Shown: positions 1 to 9,760 of the stretch, piece after piece | Position numbering within the stretch: the first letter of the stretch is position 1 | How the letters are laid out: each line of letters starts with the position of its first letter | NCBI GenBank assembly: GCA_035711845.1 | Contig: DASTBU010000130.1 | Coordinates: 1 to 57,625 of the forward strand | DNA: 57,625 bases | Origin: DASTBU01 sp035711845 | GTDB lineage: Bacteria > Acidobacteriota > Vicinamibacteria > Vicinamibacterales > 2-12-FULL-66-21 | Direction of reading: 5' to 3' | Position numbers and translations under genes: made by a program | Notes under the pieces: model-generated | Database searches by the model: none | What the model was told of the DNA's origin: nothing | The model's input: only the letters and a program-made list of their open reading frames with translations

Positions 1-12
1 CGGCTCAGTCCA

Positions 13-1387
13 GGGACATAGGTAACACTTCAGTCCAGCGACATGGGTAACACTTTTCGCCACAGGCCGGGGCAGCCTCTCACCCGAGAGGTGTCGCGAT
101 GCCGTGGCGCGAGACGTCGCCCGTGGAGCAGCGCCTGGAATTCGTTCGTGAGTACAAGACCGGGTTGTTTACGATGACCGAGCTGGCCGCGCAGTACGGG
201 ATCAGTCGCAAAACGGGCTACAAGTGGCTCGAGCGCTACGATGCCGATGGCGTGGACGGGTTGCGGGATCAGTGCCGGCGCCCGGACCACAGTCCGCAGG
301 CGACGGATCCCGAGCTGATCGAGACCCTGTTGACGCACCGACGGCGGCATCCGCGCTGGGGGCCCAAGACGCTGCTGGCGATCGCGGCGCGGCACGAGCC
401 GGACGCCGACTGGCCGAGCCGCTCGACGGTCTGTACGCACTTGAAGGCGAACGGCTTCGTCCCCGCGTCGAGTCGCCGGCGCGCGGCGGTCCCGGGCCCG
501 CGCCCGCCTTTGCCGCCGATCACCCGGGCCAATGAGGTGTGGACGACCGATTTCAAAGGCGAATTCCGCACCGGCGATGGTGTCTATTGCTACCCGCTGA
601 CGCTGCGCGATGGGTTCAGCCGGTTCGTGCTCCGGTGTGACGGATTGCTCAACCGCACGCTCGCGGCCACCCAGCAGCGGTTTGCGCGCGCCTTCGCCGA
701 ATACGGGCTCCCGGACCGGATTCGCAGCGACAACGGCCTGCCGTTTGCGAGTCCGGGATTGGCGCGCCTCTCGACCCTCTCCGTCTGGTGGATCCGCCTG
801 GGCATCCTCCCTGAACGGATCGCGCCCGGCCATCCCGAACAAAACGGATCGCACGAGCAATTTCATCGGGTGCTGAAAGCCGAGACGACGCGTCCGCCGG
901 CGCCCCATTGTGCTGCGCAACAGCAGCGCTTTCGCCGCTTCATCCGCGAATACAACGAGGAGCGGCCGCACGAAGCGCTCGGCAACGAGCCGCCCGCGAC
1001 CCGCTACGACGCCTCGCGCCGACCGTTTCCACGGCACGTGCCGCCGCTCGAGTACCCCGGGCACATGGAACCGCGGCGCGTCGGCGCGTGCGGCACCATC
1101 TCGTGGGCGGGGGCGCCGCTGTTTCTCGCCACCGCCTTGGCCGGCGAGTACGTCGCCCTCGAAGAAGTCGATGACGGGATCTGGACGCTGCACTTTGCCA
1201 CGATCGCGCTCGCGCGATACGACGAACGGCAGCGCGTTCTTCGACCGATCCATCTCGCAGTGAAGACGGGGGGCGCTCCGCCAGCTGCGCTGGCTCCGCG
1301 CCTGCCCTGAAGAACGGAAAAAACAGTGCCGAAATTCTTCGATCAACTGTTACCCATGTCGCTGGACTAATTTGTTACCCATGTCCC
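13..1387 (+). mobile_element. IS481-family insertion sequence with doubled terminal repeats
   Basis: A single transposase gene is bracketed by inverted copies of GGGACATNGGTAACA. The left end carries two copies (about 8-30 and 33-55) and the right end two inverted copies (about 1348-1367 and 1373-1390), with the same 25-base offset at both ends. The inner pair matches over 20 bases with the core GTCCAGCGACATGGGTAACA; the outer pair shares GGGACAT and GGTAACA. I set the boundaries at the outermost GGGACAT on each side. No convincing target-site duplication is visible, so the exact ends are uncertain by several bases. A lone DDE transposase and a size near 1.4 kb fit IS481. Confidence 0.8.
99..1310 (+). 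CDS. IS481-family DDE transposase
   Basis: Catalyses cut-and-paste or copy-out movement of the surrounding element. The 403-residue protein has an N-terminal helix-turn-helix region (about residues 15-60, including TELAAQYGISRKTGYKWL), a linker, and an integrase/RNase H-like core. Likely catalytic acidic residues are D151 in WTTDFKG, D211 in RSDNG and E253 in PEQNGSHEQFH. The order HTH, DDE core, then a short beta-rich tail is usual for IS481. The frame is open with no interruption, so the enzyme may be active. The ATG at 99 follows the left terminal repeats after about 40 bases. It lies opposite to the neighbouring minus-strand block, consistent with insertion into the downstream flank of that operon. 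Confidence 0.9.
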   Translation: MPWRETSPVEQRLEFVREYKTGLFTMTELAAQYGISRKTGYKWLERYDADGVDGLRDQCRRPDHSPQATDPELIETLLTHRRRHPRWGPKTLLAIAARHEPDADWPSRSTVCTHLKANGFVPASSRRRAAVPGPRPPLPPITRANEVWTTDFKGEFRTGDGVYCYPLTLRDGFSRFVLRCDGLLNRTLAATQQRFARAFAEYGLPDRIRSDNGLPFASPGLARLSTLSVWWIRLGILPERIAPGHPEQNGSHEQFHRVLKAETTRPPAPHCAAQQQRFRRFIREYNEERPHEALGNEPPATRYDASRRPFPRHVPPLEYPGHMEPRRVGACGTISWAGAPLFLATALAGEYVALEEVDDGIWTLHFATIALARYDERQRVLRPIHLAVKTGGAPPAALAPRLP

Positions 1388-1398
1388 CGGCCGTCCGG

Positions 1399-1448
1399 GC
1401 TGAAGGCTGAAGGCTGAAGGCTGTAGTGAAGGCTGAGGGCTGAAGGCT
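1399..1448 (+). repeat. heptanucleotide array, unit GCTGAAG
   Basis: Starting at 1399 there are three perfect tandem GCTGAAG units and then degenerate ones. The array lies between the right end of the IS and the 3' end of the minus-strand zinc-ribbon gene. The same word recurs at the other side of that gene (2197-2265). Confidence 0.85.
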
Positions 1449-1454
1449 TGATCG

Positions 1455-2195
1455 TCAGGAGGCATGAGGGGCGGCGGGGGTGGGTGTTGTCGTCGCGGCG
1501 AAATAGAGGATGCGGGAACAGCTCTCGCACTGAATCAGCCCGTCGTTCCGGCGTACCTCGTTGAAGACCTGCGGGCGGAGGCGGACATGGCATTGGGTGC
1601 AGTGTCCGTCCCGCGCCTCCGACAGCGCGACGCCTTTCCGGTGCTTCGAGACGTGATCGAAGAGCGCCAGCGCGGCTGGCGACAGCTGTGACGAAACGCT
1701 CTTGCGCTCCGCGGTCGTCCGCTGGAGCTCCTGTTCCATCGCCGTGCACTCCTGCTCCAGCTTCTCCTTCTCGCTCGCGACGTCTGCCTGTTCGGCCTTC
1801 AGCGCCGCTTCGGCCGCCTTCAACTCGGCCGACAGCGTATCGGTCTCCACCATGCGCTCCAGCAGCCGATCCTCCTGGGCGCGAACGTTCTGCTCGGCGA
1901 CGCCGATCTCGGTCTGCATCGCCTGGTATTCCTTGTTGGTCTTGACCTCCATCAGCTGATCCCTGTACTTGCTCAACCGGGCCTGCACGGCCGCGAGGTC
2001 CTTCTCGATGTCCCGCCGTGCTGCCTGGTTGGCGCCGATCCGGCCTTTCACCGCTTCGACGGCCGCCGTCCGCTCTGCGACGCGAGCCTCGAGCGCCGCC
2101 TGCGCGAGCGGCAGATCAGTGACGCGCTGCCGCACGCGTTCCGCAATGAGCTCGAGATCCTGGAGGTGAATCAGATGCTGAAGGTCAGAGTTCAT
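1455..2195 (-). CDS. coiled-coil protein with C4 zinc ribbon (zf-RING_7/DUF164 family)
   Basis: Encodes 246 residues. Residues 1-170 are a long, strongly charged coiled coil. The family signature KTNKEYQAMQTEI is at 86-98. A C-terminal zinc ribbon uses C199, C202, C223 and C226. Proteins of this type (CT398-like) are widespread. Proposed links to RNA metabolism, secretion or flagellar assembly are unproven, and no function can be read from the sequence. The tail after the ribbon is a short Thr/Pro/Ala stretch. It is the last gene of the minus-strand dnaG-rpoD-tRNA block, and the IS begins about 70 bases beyond its stop. Short tandem arrays with the same word flank the gene on both sides. Confidence 0.85.
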   Translation of the reverse strand: MNSDLQHLIHLQDLELIAERVRQRVTDLPLAQAALEARVAERTAAVEAVKGRIGANQAARRDIEKDLAAVQARLSKYRDQLMEVKTNKEYQAMQTEIGVAEQNVRAQEDRLLERMVETDTLSAELKAAEAALKAEQADVASEKEKLEQECTAMEQELQRTTAERKSVSSQLSPAALALFDHVSKHRKGVALSEARDGHCTQCHVRLRPQVFNEVRRNDGLIQCESCSRILYFAATTTPTPAAPHAS

Positions 2196-2196
2196 G

Positions 2197-2346
2197 GGAA
2201 AGGCGGAAGGTCGAAGGCTGAAGGCTGAAGGGGAAGGCAGCAGGAAGGCTGAAGGCCGGAACGACGAAGGACAGCCGTCGTCGCTTCCGCCGTCGACTTT
2301 CAGCGTTCATCGTTCCTCCTTCATCCCTTCCTCCTTCAGCCTTTCT
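2197..2346. repeat. inverted pair of heptamer arrays (GAAGGCT-rich, then CCTTCAN-rich)
   Basis: From 2197 to about 2265 the plus strand is rich in GCTGAAG-type words. From 2297 to 2346 it switches to the complementary composition in near-perfect 7-base steps: CTTTCAG at 2297, CGTTCAT at 2304, CGTTCCT at 2311, CCTTCAT at 2318, CCTTCAG at 2333. The two halves are imperfect reverse complements, so transcripts could fold into a long stem. The element fills the gap between the tRNA and the start of the zinc-ribbon gene. Confidence 0.8.
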
Positions 2347-2350
2347 GAAG

Positions 2351-2423
2351 TGGGCCCACCAGGATTCGAACCTGGGACAGGCCGGTTATGAGCCGGCGGC
2401 TCTGACCGCTGAGCTATGGGCCC
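2351..2423 (-). tRNA. tRNA with CAU anticodon, probably tRNA-Ile2
   Basis: A full 73-nt cloverleaf reads on the minus strand: acceptor GGGCCCA paired with TGGGCCC plus discriminator A, D-stem GCTC/GAGC, anticodon stem GCCGG/CCGGC around loop CTCATAA, T-stem CCAGG/CCTGG around TTCGAAT. The anticodon is CAU. The arm GGCTCATAACC and the GGGCCCATAGCTCAG start resemble the isoleucine tRNA whose C34 is modified to lysidine, rather than initiator Met. Elongator Met cannot be excluded. CCA is not encoded. It lies between rpoD and the zinc-ribbon gene on the same strand. Confidence 0.93.
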
Positions 2424-2428
2424 CTTAA

Positions 2429-2463
2429 CAGTCTACAGTCGTCGGTCGTCGGTCGCCAGTCTC
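2429..2463 (+). repeat. heptanucleotide array, unit C(A/G)GTCNN
   Basis: Five exact 7-base steps: CAGTCTA at 2429, CAGTCGT at 2436, CGGTCGT at 2443, CGGTCGC at 2450 and CAGTCTC at 2457. The array lies just upstream (minus strand) of the tRNA and downstream of the rpoD stop. Confidence 0.8.
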
Positions 2464-2531
2464 GGTCGGCCCGCCGTCGCGGTGGCTGCGCGCCTCGCGC
2501 CGGCGCGGCAGGCCAGTCCAACTCGGGCCGT

Positions 2532-4286
<1,755 letters not shown>

Positions 4287-4335
4287 TATTTCATACCCTG
4301 AAGATCCGCGTGCCGTCCGAGGCGTGCGCGGACGG

Positions 4336-6111
4336 CTATGGCGCGATGAGCGCCTCTATCTGTTGCAACAGGCTCTTTTTCCGGGCCCACAGTGCCAGGA
4401 TCTCCTGCTCGTAGCGGGCCGCCCCTTCTTCCTGCAATCGGTCGATTTCCCGCTGAACGGCAGCGCGCTCGCGGTCGAACCGCATGCGCCTGAGCGCGCG
4501 GACGCACTCAGCGGGGTCGCCGGGAGCCTGTTTGTGTCGGCCAATTTCCTGGACCAGCTCGACTTCCTGACTGTTTAGACGCTGAATCAGCTCGCCCGGT
4601 AGAGACGTCGGAGGGCAGCCTTGCAGGGATCGCGCCTCTTCCAGGATGCCAGCCGTCGCGAGCCCTTCCAAGTCCCCGCGATCCAGCTCGGGCAGGAGCG
4701 GAACCACCGCGTCGGGCCGGTGCACCAGCGCCCAGATCAGGCCGGCTTCCGCGGGCCTCGCAGCGCCCGACACCCGCGTGCGACGCTCGATTTCGGAGAC
4801 GGATGTCTGCTTTTGGACGGCCGCTTTACGGATCTCGGCCCGAACCACCTCTTCCGTGACCCTCGCCTTGTGTGCAAGCCGGTCGGCGAACTGATCGCGG
4901 GCTGCGGCGTCCGGAATCCGGGCTGCGACCGCCAGCATCTGCGCCAGGAACTCCCGTCGGCTGTCGTCCCGCGTGAAGTCGTGCCCCTCGCTGGCGCGAT
5001 CCAACAGGTAGTCGAGGTAGGGACGCGAGTTCCGCAGTCTTTCCTGGTACGCGGCGCCGCCGTGCCGCCGGATGAACGCGTCAGGATCGTTTCCGGCCGG
5101 CAGGACGGCGACGTTCACGCTGAAACCCTCCGCCACCAGCAGCTCGGAAGTCCTGGCAGCGGCGCCCAGGCCGGCAGCGTCCGGATCGAAGCTGAGCACG
5201 ACTTTCGTCGTGAACCGTTTCAGCAGGCGCGCCTGCGCAGGCGTCAGCGCAGTGCCCGACGACGCCACCACATTTGTAATGCCGGCCTGCAGCGCCTGCG
5301 CGACGTCGAAGTAACCCTCGACCATCACCGCGTGCCGTGCTGTCGAAATGGAGCTCTTGCCCAGGTGCAGCCCGTAGAGCGTCCTTCCTTTGACGTAAAT
5401 GGGCGTTTCCGGCGAATTCAGGTACTTGGGCTGCTGCCCCTCCTCCATCGCCCGGCCCCCGAATGCGATGATCGCGCCCGTCTCGCGTGCGATCGGAATC
5501 ATCAGCCGGTTGCGGAAACGGTCGAGCGTAGTTCCGTTCTCCCGGTCGATGACGAGCCCGCTCTTGACGAGCAATTCCGGCGGGAAGCCCTCCTTCAATA
5601 ACCTCGCCCGGAGGTGGTCCCGAGCTGGCGGCGCATACCCCATGCCGAGCTGGTCGGCAGTCGAGGACGTGACGCCGCGCTCAGCGAGCAGACGACGGGC
5701 CGCCCCGCCATGAGGCATGTGCAGCTGCTCGCGGAACCAGGCGGCCGCGATCTCGTGCACCTTGAGGAGGGACTCTCGTTCCCGCTGGTTCTCGACGTCC
5801 TGCCGCGCATCATCCTGCTCGGGGACGGTCAGGCCCACCCGCGCCGCGAGCTGGCGCACCGCTTCGGGGAAGCTGACCTTGTCGTAGAGCTCGACGAACT
5901 TGATGACGTCGCCGCCGACGCCGCAGCCGAAGCACTTGAAGAAGCCCTTGTCCCCGTAAACGTGGAACGACGGCGTCTTCTCCCCGTGGAACGGGCAGAG
6001 CCCTTTGTAGGTGGCTCCGCTGCGCCGAAGCTGCACGCGCTCCTGCACGACCTGCACGATGTCGGCGTGCGATTTCAGGTCCTCGACGAAGGATGCGGGG
6101 AATAAGGGCAT
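4336..6111 (-). CDS. dnaG: DNA primase
   Basis: Synthesises RNA primers at the replication fork. The 591-residue protein starts with a CHC2 zinc-binding domain (C39, H42, C60, C63). The catalytic core follows, with the TOPRIM fold (glutamate in VEGYFDVAQA, acidic pair in LSFDPDAAG), and then a C-terminal helicase-binding region. The ATG at 6111 gives the typical start MPLFPASFVEDLKSHADIVQVV. Gene order dnaG-rpoD is the classical macromolecular-synthesis operon. No rpsU precedes it; the upstream gap holds CAATC-type repeats. Confidence 0.97.
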   Translation of the reverse strand: MPLFPASFVEDLKSHADIVQVVQERVQLRRSGATYKGLCPFHGEKTPSFHVYGDKGFFKCFGCGVGGDVIKFVELYDKVSFPEAVRQLAARVGLTVPEQDDARQDVENQRERESLLKVHEIAAAWFREQLHMPHGGAARRLLAERGVTSSTADQLGMGYAPPARDHLRARLLKEGFPPELLVKSGLVIDRENGTTLDRFRNRLMIPIARETGAIIAFGGRAMEEGQQPKYLNSPETPIYVKGRTLYGLHLGKSSISTARHAVMVEGYFDVAQALQAGITNVVASSGTALTPAQARLLKRFTTKVVLSFDPDAAGLGAAARTSELLVAEGFSVNVAVLPAGNDPDAFIRRHGGAAYQERLRNSRPYLDYLLDRASEGHDFTRDDSRREFLAQMLAVAARIPDAAARDQFADRLAHKARVTEEVVRAEIRKAAVQKQTSVSEIERRTRVSGAARPAEAGLIWALVHRPDAVVPLLPELDRGDLEGLATAGILEEARSLQGCPPTSLPGELIQRLNSQEVELVQEIGRHKQAPGDPAECVRALRRMRFDRERAAVQREIDRLQEEGAARYEQEILALWARKKSLLQQIEALIAP

Positions 6112-6149
6112 CGTCGACTACAGATACGTTGATTGCGGAATGCAGACGG

Positions 6150-6310
6150 AGTGGAGGTTAGGGATTGTTGATGACGATTGTATTCGGGGATTGACCGGGG
6201 AGCATCGCCGGCCCGTTCCCCAAATCATCAATCTCCGAACAGAATCACCAATCCAAAATCCCCAATCTCCAATCAATCTCCAATCCCCAATCAACGAATC
6301 TCCAATTTCC
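6150..6310. repeat. inverted CAATC/GATTG word arrays
   Basis: On the plus strand, GATTG-rich sequence (about 6158-6195, including GGGGATTG) is followed after a short spacer by CAATC-rich sequence (about 6222-6309), where CCAATCN recurs in roughly 7-base steps. The halves are imperfect reverse complements. The array occupies the whole gap between the dnaG start and the mutS2 stop. Confidence 0.75.
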
Positions 6311-6319
6311 TTTCCTCCC

Positions 6320-8776
6320 TCAGTCTTTCAGCTCCACGATCGTTACCCCGCCGCCCCCCTGCTCGGCCGGTGCGGGCGCGAAGGTGGCGACGAGGGGGTG
6401 CGTCTGCAGAAAACCGGCAATCGCCCGGCGCAGCTGACCGGTGCCGTATCCGTGGATCACGCGGACGTTCCGCAGGTCGCTCATGGTCGCTTCGTCCAGA
6501 AACCTCTCCGCCCGGGACAGCGCCTCGTCCACGTTGCAGCCGATCACGTTCAGCTCGCTGAGCGAGCCCTCGCGCGGCTGCAGGTCGACGTGCACCCTGA
6601 TCGGCGCAGGTTTCGCAGCTGCGGCGGGGCCCACGACCTGCAGTTCCTCCACACGCGTGCGAAGCCGCTTGCCCCTGACGTCCACCTCCGCGTCACGGTC
6701 GTGCACCGCCTTGACCGTCCCTTCGAGGCCGAACGGGCCGACGAGCACGCGGTCGCCAACCGCGGCCGGCCTTCCGGGCCCGGCGTTCGCTGACGGAACC
6801 GCCTGGCGGGCGGGCGTGCTCGGCGCGGTCCGGAGACGCTCGGCGATCGCATCGATCGCGCCTCTGGCGTCGGCGCGGGCAGCGCCCGTTTCGCCGGTTG
6901 GAACCAGGCGCGCGGCACGCCGCGCGGCGTCGGCCACCAGCGAGTCCGTGCGGCTCTTGAGCCCGTCCACCACCGCGTCGATCTCGCGGCGCGCCTCGCG
7001 CAGCCGATCCTCGAGGCGTTCGTCGAGTCGTCGGCGGAAAGTCTCTTCGCGGTTGCGCAGCTCCTGCTCGCGCGCGTGCAGCTTCGCGGACGTGTCACCG
7101 AGCATCTGGCGCTCCCGCGCCAGGAGACGCCGTTCGTGATCGAGCGCCTGCAGATCCCGTTCGACCTTCGCGAGGTGCTCGGCGAGCTGCGTTTCCCGCT
7201 CGCTGCGATGCGCGCGTGCGGCCTCGATGATCGAGGGCGGCAGCCCGAGCCGCGTGGAGATCTCGAACGCCAGGCTGCTCCCCGGGGCGCCGTAGGCCAG
7301 TCGATAGGTCGGCGCGAACGTGGTCGGGTCGAATCCGAACCCCGCGGGCGAGACGTTTTCCGTCGTGGCCGCATAAGACTTCAGCGAGTCGTAGTGTGTC
7401 GTGGCGATCAGCATCGCATCGCGGCGGCGGAAATGATCGATCACCGCCATCGCGAGCGCGCCGCCTTCGACCGGATCCGTGCCCGCGCCCGCTTCGTCGA
7501 GCAGCACAAGCGCCGGCAGCGCCAGCTCCCGGTCCATCGCCACGATGTTCGCGATGTGCGCGGAAAACGTGCTCAGGCTCTCGGCAATCGACTGCTCGTC
7601 GCCGATGTCCGCGAAGATCGACTGGAAAACCGGGACCTGCGATCCTTCGGCGGCCGGAATCAGGAGCCCGGCCTGCGCCATCAGCGCCAGAAGCCCCGCT
7701 GTCTTGAGCGCGACGGTCTTTCCGCCCGTGTTGGGGCCTGTTATCACCAGCACCCGGATCGGCGGGATCAGCAGGATGTCGACCGGGACGGGGCCCCCCT
7801 CTTCGTGGCTGGCTTCGCCGCTCTCGATCTGTCGACGAACCGCGCCGATGAGCAGCGGATGCCGCGCGGCACGCAACTCCAGCCGGCCGTCGGCTGCAAT
7901 CGCCGGCTGCACGCCGTCCACGGCGATGGCGAGGCGCGCGCGCGCCTGCAGCACGTCCAGTTGAACGGCGGCCCCGAGCGTCCGCGCCAGGTCCTCGGTC
8001 CGGCGGCGGAAGCGATCGGCCAGCGCGAGCAGGATTCGACGGACCTCGTCCCGCTCCTGGGCTTCGAGCGCTACGATGTCGTTGTTGATCTCTACGGTGC
8101 TGAGCGGCTCGAGGAACAGGCTCGCGCCGCTCCCTGAGCTGCCGTGGACGATGCCCGGGATGGCGCTGCGGTGCTCGCTGCGCACGACCAACACGTAGCG
8201 GCCGTTGCGGTCCGTCACGATCTGTTGCTGGAGATACTTCGAGGTGTCTTTGCCGCGCAGGTACGACTCGAGCGTGCCCCTCAACCGCGCCTTCTGTTTC
8301 CGCAGCCGTTCCCGGATCGCCCTCAGCTCGGGACTCGCATCATCGACCACTTCGCCAGAGGGGTCGATCTTGCGCCGGATGTCGGAGATCTCGTGCTCGA
8401 ACGAGGCGGCCACGTCCGCGATGGCGCGCAGGAGCGGGAACGCCGATCGGGCCCGCCGCACTGCTGCGCAGGTGCTCTCGATCGACGCCAGATAGGCGGC
8501 GAGGCCGAGCAGCTGCACCGGCTCGAGCGCCCGGCCTTCGATCTCGAGCCCCGACTGAATCAGCTCGAGGTCGTCCGGCGCCTGCAACCCGATGTGGTTG
8601 TCGGCGAGAAAGCGAACCGTCTCGGCCGTCGCCGACAGCGCAGCGGCGACAGCGGCCGGGTCGGTCTGGGGCTCCAGCCCGGCGAGCATGGCCCGTCCGG
8701 GCGGCGTCTGCGCAAACCGGCAGACCGTCGCCACGATTCGGTCGAATTCCAGGGCCCTCAGGGCGCCGTGATACAT
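6320..8776 (-). CDS. mutS2: endonuclease/recombination suppressor MutS2
   Basis: MutS-homologue ATPase that suppresses homologous recombination or rescues stalled ribosomes, depending on species. In the 818-residue protein the N-terminal lever/clamp region precedes the ABC-type ATPase (Walker A GPNTGGKT near residue 345, Walker B around LVLLDEAGAGTDP). A long coiled coil and a C-terminal Smr domain follow, with HGYGTGQLRRA and a glycine-rich end. The usual LDLRG start of the Smr domain reads ELNVIG here. That removes the acidic/basic pair associated with nuclease activity in characterised Smr domains, while HGxGTG is kept. Same strand as dnaG and rpoD. Confidence 0.93.
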   Translation of the reverse strand: MYHGALRALEFDRIVATVCRFAQTPPGRAMLAGLEPQTDPAAVAAALSATAETVRFLADNHIGLQAPDDLELIQSGLEIEGRALEPVQLLGLAAYLASIESTCAAVRRARSAFPLLRAIADVAASFEHEISDIRRKIDPSGEVVDDASPELRAIRERLRKQKARLRGTLESYLRGKDTSKYLQQQIVTDRNGRYVLVVRSEHRSAIPGIVHGSSGSGASLFLEPLSTVEINNDIVALEAQERDEVRRILLALADRFRRRTEDLARTLGAAVQLDVLQARARLAIAVDGVQPAIAADGRLELRAARHPLLIGAVRRQIESGEASHEEGGPVPVDILLIPPIRVLVITGPNTGGKTVALKTAGLLALMAQAGLLIPAAEGSQVPVFQSIFADIGDEQSIAESLSTFSAHIANIVAMDRELALPALVLLDEAGAGTDPVEGGALAMAVIDHFRRRDAMLIATTHYDSLKSYAATTENVSPAGFGFDPTTFAPTYRLAYGAPGSSLAFEISTRLGLPPSIIEAARAHRSERETQLAEHLAKVERDLQALDHERRLLARERQMLGDTSAKLHAREQELRNREETFRRRLDERLEDRLREARREIDAVVDGLKSRTDSLVADAARRAARLVPTGETGAARADARGAIDAIAERLRTAPSTPARQAVPSANAGPGRPAAVGDRVLVGPFGLEGTVKAVHDRDAEVDVRGKRLRTRVEELQVVGPAAAAKPAPIRVHVDLQPREGSLSELNVIGCNVDEALSRAERFLDEATMSDLRNVRVIHGYGTGQLRRAIAGFLQTHPLVATFAPAPAEQGGGGVTIVELKD

Positions 8777-8912
8777 GGGGCTTGGGCGGTGGTAAGCGTC
8801 GGACTCGACAGGGTAATCGCTAACTATATCGCACCGAAGGAGGCCGCGACAATACCTCAGGAAATATGGAAATGGAGGCCGCCCCTGTCAAGCGGCCCCC
8901 GCTCGACGTCGC

Positions 8913-9674
8913 TCACGGTAAATGATTGATGGAGCTTGCAAATGCCGCCGCGCCGAATCCGTTGTCGATGTTGACGACCGAGATGCCTGTTGCGCAGCTG
9001 TTCAGCATCGCCAGAAGCGCGGTGAGCCCGCCGAAGCTCGCACCGTATCCGATGCTGGTCGGGACGGCAATGACGGGCACGTCGACCAGTCCCCCGACGA
9101 CGCTCGGCAGCGCGCCCTCCATCCCTGCGACGACGATGACGACCCGCGCCGCCAGCAGGCGCGCATGCTCGGAAAGCAGCCGATGGAGCCCTGCCACGCC
9201 GACGTCGTACATCCGATCCACCTGGTTGCCCATCAACTCCGCCGTGATCGCCGCCTCCTCCGCGATCGGCAGATCGGCCGTGCCGGCCGCCGCCACGAGG
9301 AGAGGGCCCCGGCCGGGGGGCGGAGTCCCGACCCGGAGCGTAATGGTTCTGGCCAGCTCGTGAAAATTTGCTTCAGGCAGGACGGCGGACACGGCCGAAA
9401 ATGCCTCCCTGGTTGTTCGCGTGACCAGCAGACTTTCCCCAGCCGCCACGATCCGGACGGCGATTCGGGCAACCTGCTCGGGGCTCTTTCCAGGCCCGAA
9501 GATGACCTCGGGGAAGCCCTGGCGAATGCTGCGATGGTGATCGATCCTGGCGAAACCCAGGTCCTCGAAGGGTGCCTGGCGCAGATATTGAAGGAGGCGG
9601 TCGTGCGCTGCCTCAGGCGTAAGGCGTCCCGCCTGCACATCCTGCAGCACGGCGCGCAGATCCGGGCGTTTCAT
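8913..9674 (-). CDS. larB: LarB-like nickel-pincer cofactor synthesis protein (carboxylase/hydrolase)
   Basis: LarB carboxylates and hydrolyses nicotinic acid adenine dinucleotide to start synthesis of the nickel-pincer nucleotide of lactate racemase. The 253-residue protein has the family N-terminus (LTPEAAHDRLLQ, FPEVIFGPGKS) and a C-terminal PurE-like domain with VAAAGTADLPIAEEA, VVAGMEGALPSVVGGL, PTSIGYGASFGG and the ending VVNIDNGFGAA. Length is normal. No larA, larC or larE lies nearby, so the rest of the pathway must be elsewhere or the protein has another role. It is divergent from the glycosyltransferase gene. Confidence 0.88.
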   Translation of the reverse strand: MKRPDLRAVLQDVQAGRLTPEAAHDRLLQYLRQAPFEDLGFARIDHHRSIRQGFPEVIFGPGKSPEQVARIAVRIVAAGESLLVTRTTREAFSAVSAVLPEANFHELARTITLRVGTPPPGRGPLLVAAAGTADLPIAEEAAITAELMGNQVDRMYDVGVAGLHRLLSEHARLLAARVVIVVAGMEGALPSVVGGLVDVPVIAVPTSIGYGASFGGLTALLAMLNSCATGISVVNIDNGFGAAAFASSINHLP

Positions 9675-9696
9675 CGGATCGGGGGATTGGCCAACG

Positions 9697-9725
9697 TTGA
9701 CTTCGCTTCCAGCCGAGCATTAACA
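9697..9725 (+). promoter_or_regulatory. possible sigma-70 promoter for the glycosyltransferase gene
   Basis: TTGACT at 9697-9702 is followed after about 16-17 bases by ATTAAC/TTAACA (9719-9725), in the divergent gap between larB and the glycosyltransferase. The -35 is good and the -10 is poor. This is a weak call. Confidence 0.3.
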
Positions 9726-9760
9726 TGCCCGTTTGTGCCGTTTGACGGTGTCATCCTTCT

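Noticed and set aside
30..1346. 438-residue minus-strand ORF over the IS element
   Set aside because: Antisense to the transposase, whose DDE residues and terminal repeats are clear.
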